Below, in pieces: positions 13,765 through 22,218 of a DNA stretch of 64,000 bases (position 1 is its first letter; the number at the start of each line of letters is the position of its first letter). The position numbers and the translations under genes are program-made. Where the stretch lies: assembly GCF_050948175.1 (NCBI RefSeq), contig NW_027490176.1, positions 372,001 through 436,000 of the forward strand, read 5' to 3'. The DNA comes from Xylocopa sonorina. Lineage: Eukaryota > Arthropoda > Insecta > Hymenoptera > Apidae. A model generated the notes under the pieces. That model saw only the letters and a list, made by a program, of their open reading frames with translations. It made no database searches and had not been told where the DNA came from.

Positions 13765-14113
13765 ATGTTTAACTTATGCTGCAAACTATTGAAATGCTCT
13801 TCGAAAAGTGTTTATTCACAGCGAAGTAAACGGTAAGTATTACGCCTTCCACCACTGTTTACAATACGTATGTTTCATTTACTATCAAAACCGTGAGTAT
13901 TATCGCCTCTCTTTACTTTTTGTAACCTTCAATGCCTTCATGTTACAGATCGTTAAACTTGCTTTAAAATGCTCTATCGTATTACGGAAGAATGCACATA
14001 CCAATTCATTTCAAAAAATGAAGGTAACCTTCATATGTCCAACATAACTCCACTTACAAAAAAACTATTTTCATCAACGGATGGGCCCTTTGTACTATGC
14101 AATTTTATATTAG
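13765..14113 (+). other. Candidate non-coding 5' exons and introns of the island gene
   Basis: Strong-looking splice signals are arranged in order. A donor ACG|GTAAGT lies at 13,832/13,833 and an acceptor TTCATGTTACAG| ends at 13,948. A second donor ATGAAG|GTAACC is at 14,023/14,024 and its acceptor TTTTATATTAG| ends at 14,113. The implied introns are 116 and 90 bases, typical of insects. The first exon opens ATG and encodes about 22 residues, but joining it to the second exon reaches a stop after six codons. These pieces are therefore 5' untranslated exons, parts of a broken gene, or chance. Confidence 0.25.
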
Positions 14114-14189
14114 CAAAAACTTCTATGAAACTTATAGTTTTGTGGATATCTGAGGTGCTAATTATTACTGCCCCACCCTGTATATTGTT

Positions 14190-14710
14190 ATGGATGTGTC
14201 CAACAAGGCAACGATGAACAGAGTTAAATTTAATATTATGATGTTTATTATTTTACTTATAGTATATTTGTTTTTCTGGAATTTTGCCAAAAAACAATGT
14301 TCACGCTGTCGACAGATGAATATATTTGCCTTAGAATTACAAGAGCCAACAATTTCGAAAGTAGAATATTACTTTACTTCGCTAACCGAATCATTTCAAA
14401 CGTTAAGTAAAGTGCGTGCCTTTCAAAACATTCAGATGCAAATTACGATACAACGTTTCCAAGAAATGGTACGTGCCACTGTTTTTTAATTTCCGTTTAT
14501 TTAATCAAAGGAAATTTAATTGAAATATCCGCAAAATTTGAGGACAAAAAGTTATTGTATTTTTACGCAACATATATGATGGTGATAAAGGATAAGTATA
14601 CGGAACTGAAAATGGAAAGTAGCGAGCAGAAAAAGAACCTGATGGAGCTACAAAGTAGATTGATACATCCGTCAAATGATGTTTCTAGGTTAATAAAATC
14701 TGTTAATTAA
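14190..14710 (+). CDS. Putative small membrane/coiled-coil protein, two exons
   Basis: I do not recognise this protein. The model joins exon 14,190-14,468 to exon 14,543-14,710 across a 74-base intron (donor ATG|GTACGT, acceptor AATTTGAG|), both phase 0, giving about 148 residues ending at TAA. Residues about 13-33 (KFNIMMFIILLIVYLFFWNF) form one hydrophobic, membrane-spanning-like segment, followed by KKQCSRCRQ with a CxxC. The remainder is polar, and the second exon (KMESSEQKKNLMELQSRL) looks like a short amphipathic coiled coil. The unspliced frame would stop at 14,489. An out-of-frame upstream ATG at 14,125 opens a 30-codon hydrophobic frame, which weakens the start choice or hints at a frameshifted pseudogene. 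It lies between two LTR relics inside satellite DNA, so it may be non-functional. Confidence 0.3.
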
Positions 14711-15400
14711 AGAACTATTGCAAAAATCAAGTATAATCAATATTACTTCTGCTCAAAGTCTATAATAGAATTGGACCGAAATGGGTAAAAAAACAGGCAA
14801 TTATATCCATACGTTACTTTCTATGCAAAGGCAAATATTTCGAAGAGAAAAGATGTGTTACTTACAAATTATTTATGTTCCTAGATATCTCACTAATTTA
14901 GGCTTCTTGTCTTGCAGAACTTATCATTCATGTAACATGTAAAGGGGTCGAAGAATAGTAAAAGATTTTTAAATTTCATAGCCTCACTTGATACGTCGAT
15001 TGGATCACGTAAAATATCGGACATTAATTGCATCTACATCTTCAGACCTTAAATATATAATTGCAACAACATATTTAATAGCGTTTCAATAACATTTTTC
15101 TAATTGTTTATATCTATGTCCTAATAAATATATATAATCGAATAAGTTGCTTTACCAAAGAATAAAAAGTATCTGAGGCTTACAAATCGGAGCATTACAT
15201 AACAAACGTGCATCACATATATAATATTACATGTAATAAAAGATGAAGACCAAAAAGATCGTACATAAGTTGAATCCACAATGCGGTCATAGAGATACAG
15301 AAGCGGCAAAAATTCCAAACAATAATTTAAAAAATTCAAAAAGGGGGGAGTGAAAATCCATCTCCTTGACGATGATAAGGAACAAGTCTGCCTCATGCAC
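14711..15400. other. AT-rich unique DNA, no gene supported
   Basis: A 91-codon minus-strand frame at 15,121-15,396 (hydrophobic, opening MRQTCSLSSSRR) has no flanking splice or promoter signals that I can defend, and AT-rich DNA readily makes such frames. I see no repeat or RNA gene here. Confidence 0.5.
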
Positions 15401-15578
15401 TACAATATCCCAAACAGCCAGTGATTGGCACGCCAATGACAACGGATGGAACGAATTCCGTGACAGAACTGTGCTAACAAAGTGCTCCTACTCAGCTTTC
15501 GAAATGGCATACTGTTAGTACTGGGGCGGCATTCGTATCACGGCACTATTAAAGCACCGAGATATAGCACACGGGCTA

Positions 15579-15588
15579 CACGGCCGTG
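15579..15588. repeat. Perfect 10-bp palindrome
   Basis: CACGGCCGTG lies in the left arm of the possible foldback element. It may be chance in this GC-rich arm. Confidence 0.4.
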
Positions 15589-16270
15589 ACAATGACACTA
15601 TCAGCTCACCATAGCTACACGCGTGGTTGTGGCGTAGGCTGACATTTACTAATGGGGAAGCTGTTTCCATAAAAATTATAAGCAAATATGAAAAATGACT
15701 AAACTGTGCAATTTATTTATTTTGATTCCAAAATAGATACACCGGCACAAAACAAAGATATAAGAACTCGATTTTATTATTTTCTATAAACTAGCTCGAT
15801 AGGACGATTTTTTCCATAAAGTCGATAATTACTTTGTCATAAAAATATACACACTTATTTTATATATATTTTCTTCAATTTATTGTTGCAAATTCATGCA
15901 ATTGAGGGTTACATTAAATACGATGACAGCATGTTATTTCAAAAATTACACAAGGCGAAGTTAGGGACGCAACAGCATGAATTTTTATTTTATAAGTAAT
16001 ATTTTTTTATAAATAATATTTTTAGTCTATGATGGATTGAAAGAAATATATACGACTCGCTCAATAACTATAAATATAGGAAAACGACATTCAAAATGTC
16101 TATCAATACTCATATGCTGAACATCTACTGACATCTAACGGTTCTAATTTGTATGAAAGCACAGGTTCCCCATTGCCAAATGTGATCCTGCGTCATTGCT
16201 GAGGAGATTCATGAATGGAGCGATAATACGCGTGTCACCATGGTGCTGGTGCTGCGCGATTCGCTTGTCT

Positions 16271-16293
16271 AGAACGTGCTGGTAACACGTTCT
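16271..16293. repeat. Perfect 8-bp hairpin
   Basis: AGAACGTG (16,271-16,278) pairs fully with CACGTTCT (16,286-16,293) around a 7-base loop, CTGGTAA. It sits in the right arm of the possible foldback element. There is no T-run after it, so nothing suggests a terminator. Confidence 0.6.
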
Positions 16294-16510
16294 GGCATTT
16301 TAGTTAACGAATCCGGTCACAGATGACTACGAATCAGTTGACACTCCTCAGAAGTGGCAATATAGTGCCGGCATGGTGTCGCTACCATCTTGCCGTTTGT
16401 TATCTGGGCTGCTTTTTACTGCATTATTCGGAATTGAATTTGAACACATAGCTACTTAATCGCAAATTTGTATGTACTGTGACGTGGTGACGTCACAAGG
16501 CTCGCTCACA

Positions 16511-16535
16511 CCCCCCCCCCCCCCCCCCCCCCCCC
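16511..16535 (+). repeat. Poly-C run (25)
   Basis: Twenty-five consecutive C, followed by TCCCT. The complementary strand could form G-quadruplexes. Length may be imprecise because homopolymers are error-prone in sequencing. Confidence 0.85.
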
Positions 16536-16649
16536 TCCCTGCTTCGGTTAGACTAGCTTCGCAGATCACCACCCATGCGAGAAGCGCGACACGGACCATT
16601 GCGATAGCTGTATTTGCGAGGAGCGTGAAATACACGATGGTAGAACCTT

Positions 16650-16669
16650 CCCCCCCCCCCCCCCCCCCC
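16650..16669 (+). repeat. Poly-C run (20)
   Basis: Twenty consecutive C, then GCCCC. It lies 115 bases after the first run and on the same strand. Frames crossing the two runs (poly-Pro on plus, poly-Gly on minus) are artefacts. Confidence 0.85.
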
Positions 16670-16697
16670 GCCCCGTTCGTTTCTCTCTCTCCGTTCG

Positions 16698-16937
16698 ATG
16701 GATAAGACTGGCGAGCTGTTGGAAGAAGCGACCCATAAGACGCCTCTTCGGCGGATAATAAGACCGCAGGTTCGCGGAAGGGCTGTGCGCCGAGGTAGCG
16801 TGACGGGCTCGACGGTGGAGGAGTCGGGAAGTGAACAAGAAGAGACCCTGAAGCCCGAAGGATACGATCCAGAGCTCTGCAACGATAAGACCGCTGCCAT
16901 AGTCTATGGAGACAAACAGGATGGTTCTCGGGTGTGA
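16698..16937 (+). pseudogene. 79-codon charged frame cut by LTR 2
   Basis: It starts MDKTGELLEEATHKT, has a basic patch (RRIIRPQVRGRAVRRG, residues about 18-33) and then an acidic stretch (EESGSEQEETLKPEGYDPEL). It runs into the LTR start at 16,933 and stops three bases later at TGA. The order and spread of charged residues look more protein-like than other frames here, but I recognise no family. If real it is the 5' coding end of something disrupted by the LTR insertion; chance is at least as likely. Confidence 0.2.
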
Positions 16938-17207
16938 GAAGGACCTCTACCCCTCCCCTGAGCCCATGGAGAGGAAAACTCAAGATGCGCAGCGGAATTG
17001 CAGGTGAGCCGTGGAGAGCGCGGCGTGCGACACGCGCCGCAGTTCAAATAATCCAGAGGACCCCCTCTAGACACACCAGAGGGGGCGATCAGGGAAGATC
17101 GCCGAAATCCACCGATCGATGCCCCGAACAATACCGAAGCGTATGGCCCTACCCCATCAAGGAGCCCTAAGGAGGATCTAAGGGGATCCGAAGACCCCCA
17201 GCAAACC

Positions 17208-17214
17208 TATATAA
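17208..17214 (+). promoter_or_regulatory. LTR 2 TATA box
   Basis: TATATAA within ACCTATATAATGAG is placed in the middle of the LTR as expected for the U3 core promoter. Transcription would start near 17,238. LTR 1 lacks this segment. Confidence 0.45.
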
Positions 17215-17271
17215 TGAGCTAGCCAGCACGAAGACAGCCTCTTATTCTTCTGAACGACTTAGCGACTACTT

Positions 17272-17274
<3 letters not shown>

Positions 17275-17327
<53 letters not shown>
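17275..17327 (+). repeat. (GA)n microsatellite, 53 bp
   Basis: An uninterrupted GA dinucleotide run lies inside LTR 2, downstream of its TATA box. It probably expanded after insertion because LTR 1 lacks the region. Confidence 0.95.
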
Positions 17328-17330
<3 letters not shown>

Positions 17331-17673
17331 GACGGACTGAACGAGATCCATACTTGTTGGAAACGAGAACGTGAGTCCTTATACGCTAAAGCGTCCCATT
17401 TGTTTCCTGCCGCAATTGTGATATCGCGTATTGTAATTTGTATTGTATAACGGGTGGTGATCCCCGGTCATTCGCGGCGTGTCGTATACCCTTTTGTAAT
17501 ACCGCGTCGAGGCAATCTAGAAAGAAGCCGTGAGTTCAGTATCCCGCGATCCTAATTTGCGCACACGGCTAGAAGCAGTCGAGCGAAAGAGTATCTCGAA
17601 ATTTCGAGGGTTATCTTGCACCGGGTTTCCCCGGGTTGCGTGGTTTATTAGTTTTTGCTACTTCTTGAGTAGC

Positions 17674-17684
17674 TGGCGCCCAAA
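17674..17684 (+). other. Primer-binding site after LTR 2
   Basis: TGGCGCCCAAA starts two bases after the LTR end, the same arrangement as after LTR 1. Downstream sequence (AAAGTCCCAGCC) shares nothing with that after LTR 1. Confidence 0.55.
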
Positions 17685-18754
17685 AAGTCCCAGCCTCGCA
17701 GCTTCGAAATACTTGCTGGATAGGAAATTTATTGCTCTGTACTTCGCGTTGCTGAAGCACGCGGATATTCTGTACCCCGATATAACCCCGGACTAAACTT
17801 CTGGATACCCCGTTATTATTGGTTCTATATACCCTTTTCTTGCGGATTGTAACGGGAAAAACCGTCACAGTACTTAATTATACATGACTGCATAAAAAGG
17901 ATGTCATATACTTTTATAATCAATGCGATATAAGAATATAAAACGATGAACTATCCACTCCCATCAGGAGTAAAAACAATGTTTGGTACGCAAAGTTCAT
18001 TGCAAAATATAATCAAGCAGTTAATATATCAAATCACTGCACACAATAAATCACTGAATGTATAATGATATGAATAGTAAGAAAAACATATTTACCTGTT
18101 AGATGTTTATAAATTCAAATTTAAAAGTCCAAGTCACATTTAATATATTATTGTTTAACAAGGTGATTTAATGTTGTTTCAAATAGGCGTGCAGAACAAG
18201 CTCGTACTTCTGTCAATGTAATTTCATTCGAAAAATACAAAGGATAAGAGGAAATATTCTCCAATATATAACATATATAAATCAACGGATGCAAGAGAGA
18301 ACACTCGATCTCGGTGTAACGAGACCGGGGGGGTCATCCTGCAGTAATCGTATAACGCCTGTTCCTAGATGGTGTAGAGAGTGAATGTGGAGGGTGAAAA
18401 GCATAAAATAACAACAATGTAACTAAAGAGAAAGAGAAAGAGAATATGTGGAAGCATTGCATTTATTAAGAGGAAATCCTAGAAATATCAAACAACAGAT
18501 TATATACCATACTGTAAGGGTAAGGTACAACGAAATAGACGATATCGTGAGAGAAACTAAAAAAATCGAGAAACTTAAAAAGAAAATAATAATTTAGATT
18601 GAGCGAATCAATATCACTGAACCCGGCAAGCTTAATGGAAAACACATAACGATGAATCGGTTAGAGTATAAGATAGATGTTGGTCGCGGTTTGAGTGGCC
18701 CTGGGAATCCTTTGCCCGCATCAGGGCAGGCAGTAGGATGGTGGAGAGCCTGCC
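17685..18754. other. Unique AT-rich DNA between LTR 2 and array R
   Basis: No supported gene. From about 17,880 the sequence is AT-rich with a short AGAGAAAGAGAAAGAG purine stretch near 18,425. A 7-G run occurs near 18,328. A 64-codon minus-strand frame at 18,632-18,826 overlaps the satellite edge and is not credible. Confidence 0.55.
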
Positions 18755-18756
18755 CT
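18723..18756. repeat. 9-bp inverted repeat at the array R boundary
   Basis: AGGGCAGGC (18,723-18,731) pairs perfectly with GCCTGCCCT (18,748-18,756) across a 16-base loop. The first satellite-like bases start immediately after. Confidence 0.6.
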
Positions 18757-19410
18757 CCTGTTGCTTGGATCTATAGAATTCACATTCTATTGTAGAGTAG
18801 AAGCAGATAATTATAATGCTTTTCATAGAAGATTACAGCTTACTTAATTCGAAACGTTGAAATGAGATGAGTCATGGCATTGTATAATGCATTAGTACTC
18901 TATTGTCTCGACATGTAGACACTATGAAGGGCAATCCTGTTGCATGGAGCTGTACAATTTACATTCTTATGAAGTTTTAAAGCAGATAAGCATAGAGCTA
19001 TGCATAAGAGATTACAGCATTCTTACTTTGAAACGATGAACAGACAGACACTACGGAGCGCCATGCCGTTGCATGGAATTATATAGTTCACATTCTATTG
19101 AAGACCTCTAACAGTTAAGCACAATGTTATGGATATATGATTACAGATTCTTTGCATTGAAACGTTGAAATGAGATGCGACATCGCGCTGATTGAAGTAT
19201 TAGAAATGTCTTGCTTGGACACGTAGAGATCTGGAAACGATATTCTGTTGCAAGCAAGTATAGGATTCACATCCTTCTAAGGTCTAGATGCAGATAAATG
19301 TAATATATTGCATAGAACATTGCAATTTACCATGAATCATTGAAATGACTTGCGACATCGTGTTGAATGAAGCAATAGAACTCTATTGCTCCGATAAGAA
19401 AACAAATGGA
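18755..19410 (-). repeat. Decayed island-facing edge of array R
   Basis: About four highly diverged monomers. They keep the frame TTCACATTCT...GAAG, then carry GCAGATAAGCATA or similar (near 18,802, 18,980, 19,100 and 19,271) where regular monomers have GAATACGAGGTATACA. TTGAAACG or TCGAAACG replaces ATGAAACATAG. Regular monomers resume at about 19,410 with CTATTTCCTAGCAAGG. Confidence 0.85.
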
Positions 19411-22218
19411 AACGCTATTTCCTAGCAAGGAAGTGTCGCATTTACATTTATTTATGGTGTAGACGAGGTATACATAACACTTCGCAATGACTATTATATA
19501 TTAACATGAAACATAGAAATGAGATGCGGTATCGCGATTTAAGAAGCACTAGAACTCTATTGCTACGATACGTAGACATCTGCAAGTGCTATTTCCAAGC
19601 AAGAAAGTGTCGCATTTACATTCTTTTGAAGTGAATGCGATGTATACATAACATTGCACAATGAATACTATATCTTATCATGAAACACAGAAGTGAGATG
19701 CGATATCGGGTTTTAACTAGCATTAGAACTCTATTGCTACGATAAGTAGACATTTGCAAACGCTATTTCCAAGCATGGAAGTGTCGCGTTTACATTCTTC
19801 TGTTGTGAATACGAGGTATACATGACACTTCGCAATGAATATTATATCTTATCACGAAACATAGAAATGAGATGCGATATAGCGATTTAGGAAGCATTAG
19901 AACACTATTGCCTCGATGCGGAGATATCTGCAAACGCTATTTCCTAGCATGGACGTGTCGCATTTACATTCTTTTGAAGTGAATTCGAAGTATACATGAC
20001 ACTTCTGAATGAATATTATAACTTATTGCGAAACATAGAAATGAGATGCGATATTGCGATCTAAGAAGGCATTAGAATTCTATTGCTACGATATGTAGGC
20101 ATCTGCAAACGCTATTTCCTAGGATGAAAACGTCGCATTTACATTCTTTTGAACTAAATACGGGTTATTCATGACTCTTCGCAATGAATATTACATCTTA
20201 TCACGAAACATAGATGTGAGGTGCGATATCGCGTTTTAAGAAGCACTAGAACTCTATGGCCACGATGCTGAGACATCTGCAAACGCTATTTCCTAGCATG
20301 GAAGTGTCGCACTTACATTCTTTTGAAGTGAATACGTGGTGTACATGTGACTTCGCAATGAATATTACATCTTATCACGAAACATAGAAATCAGATGCGA
20401 TATCGCGTTCTAAGAAGCATTATATCTCTATTCCCTCAATACGTAGACATCTGCAAACGCTATGTCCTAGCAAGGAAGTGTCGTATTTACATACTTTTGA
20501 AGTGAATACGAGGCATACATGACACTTCGCAAATGAATATTATATATTATCACGAAACATAGAAATGAAATGCGACATCTCGTTTGAAGAAGCAATAGGA
20601 CTCTATGGTTACGATACATAGACATCTGCAATCGCTACTTCCTAGGATGGTAACGTCGCATTTACATTCTTTGAAGTGAATACGAGGTATACATGACACA
20701 TTGCAATGAATATTATATCTTATCATGAAAGATAGGAATGAGATGCGATATCGCTTTTAAGAAGCACTAGAACACTATTGCTACGATACGAGGATATCTG
20801 CAAACGCTATTTCCTAGCAAGGAAGTGTCGCATTTACATTTATTTATGGTGTAGACGAGGTATACATAACACTTCGCAATGACTATTATATATTAACATG
20901 AAACATAGAAATGAGATGCGGTATCGCGATTTAAGAAGCACTAGAACTCTATTGCTACGATACATAGACATCTGCAAGTGCTATTTCCAAGCAAGAAAGT
21001 GTCGCATTTACATTCTTTTGAAGTGAATGCGATGTATACATAACATTGCACAATGAATACTATATCTTATCATGAAACACAGAAGTGAGATGCGATATCG
21101 GGTTTAACTAGCGTTAGAACTCTATTGCTACGATAAGTAGACATTTGCAAACGCTATTTCCAACCGTGGAAGTGTCGCGTTTACATTCTTCTGTTGTGAA
21201 TACGAGGTATACATGACACTTCGCAATGAATATTATATCTTATCACGAAACATAGAAATGAGATGCTATATAGCGATTTAGGAAGCATTAGAACACTATA
21301 GCTACGATACGAGGAAACCTGCAAACGCTATTTCCTAGCAAGGAAGTGTCGCATTTACATTCTTTTGAAGTGAACATGAGGTATACATGACACTTCCCAA
21401 TGAATATTATATATTACCATGAAAGATAGAAATGGGACGCAATATCGCGTTCTAAGAAGCATTATATCTCTATTCCCTCAATACGTAGACATCTGCAAAC
21501 GCTATGTCCTAGCAAGGAAGTGTCGTATTTACATACTTTTGAAGTGAATACGAGGCATACATGACACTTCGCAAATGAATATTATATATTATCACGAAAC
21601 ATAGAAATGAAATGCGACATCTCGTTTGAAGAAGCAATAGGACTCTATGGTTACGATACATAGACATCTGCAAACGCTATTTCCTAGCATGGAAGTGTCG
21701 CATTTACATTCTTTTGAAGTGAATACGAGGTATACATGACACTTCGCAATGAATATTATATCTTATCATGAAACATAGAAGTGAGATGCGATATCTCATT
21801 TTAAGAAGCATTAGAACTCTATTGCTACGATACCTAGGCATCTGCAAATGCTATTTCCTAGCATGGAAGTGTCTTATTTACATTCTTTTGAAGTGAATAC
21901 GAGGTATACATGACACTTCGCAATGAATATTATATCTTATCATGAAACATGGAAGTGAGATGCGATATCTCGTTTTAAGAAGCATTAGAACTCTATTGCT
22001 ACGAAACCTAGACATCTGCAAACGCTATTTCCTAGAATGGAAGTGTCTTATTTACATTCTTTTGAAGTGAATACGAGGTATACATGACACTTCGCAATGA
22101 ATATTATATCTTATCGTGAAACATAGAAGTGAGATGCGATATTGCGTTCTAAGAAGCATTAGAACTCTATTGCTACAATACGTAGACATCTACAAACGCT
22201 ATTTCCTAGTATGGAAGT
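19411..22218 (-). repeat. Mosaic proximal zone of array R
   Basis: The variant TTTATGGTGTAGACGAGG occurs at 19,451 and 20,843 (1,392 bp, eight monomers), with linked variants such as GCAAGTGCTATTTCCAAGC following each. Another pair, ATTATATCTCTATTCCCTC, lies at 20,419 and 21,461 (1,042 bp, six monomers less 2 bp). The two spacings differ, so the zone is a patchwork of overlapping duplications with no single higher-order unit. Confidence 0.75.

Larger units (their letters stand above)
15400..16440. mobile_element. Possible foldback/MITE-like element
   Basis: Two GC-richer arms flank an AT-rich core of about 500 bases. The inner ends of the arms are inverted repeats: 15,642-15,663 against 16,162-16,183 (18 of 22 bases pair), extending about 18 further bases at roughly 14 of 18. 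A second paired block is ACACGCGT at 15,617-15,624 with ACGCGTGT at 16,228-16,235, and the adjoining CCATAG/CCATGG sequence also matches. The right arm has about 27 extra bases between the blocks. No transposase frame is seen. Outer ends and target-site duplication are not resolved, so the limits are approximate. Confidence 0.4.
16441..16932. other. GC-rich segment with two poly-C runs
   Basis: Composition jumps from the AT-rich island to a GC- and CpG-rich stretch directly upstream of LTR 2. It contains TGACGTCA (16,488-16,495, a CRE-type palindrome), two long C runs and a short polar frame. It could be a promoter or CpG-rich fragment, or part of an unrecognised mobile element. No polypurine tract precedes the LTR at 16,933, which argues against it being the 3' interior of that element. 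Confidence 0.45.
16933..17671 (+). mobile_element. LTR fragment 2, same family as LTR 1
   Basis: It starts TGTGAGAAGG and ends TTGAGTA (expected CA) two bases before TGGCGCCCAAA. It is collinear with LTR 1 but longer: it keeps a TATA box at 17,208, a GA microsatellite and about 190 bp that LTR 1 lacks. The copies are clearly diverged, about 70 percent by eye in the first 250 bases. Both have the same orientation and both are followed by a primer site, so they are two separate 5' ends and not the two LTRs of one element. No gag-pol follows. A 88-codon frame inside it is not a gene. Confidence 0.65.

Noticed and set aside
13949..14217. 82-codon frame and hydrophobic peptide MKLIVLWISEVLIITAPPCI as a separate gene
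   Set aside because: The frame runs across good splice signals and ends out of frame with the better downstream model; kept only as a caution for the start choice.
16456..16983. 175-codon minus-strand frame, the longest in the window, plus overlapping plus/minus frames
   Set aside because: Poly-Gly/poly-Pro stretches from the C runs keep the frames open. Three strand/frame combinations overlap and none has a recognisable domain.
12019..17671. One complete LTR retrotransposon bounded by LTR 1 and LTR 2
   Set aside because: LTR 2 is itself followed by a primer site, no polypurine tract precedes it, the LTRs are too diverged, and the 4.3 kb between them has no gag-pol.
17530..17868. 88- and 85-codon frames on opposite strands
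   Set aside because: They lie inside LTR 2 and its flank and overlap each other; LTR sequence is not expected to code.
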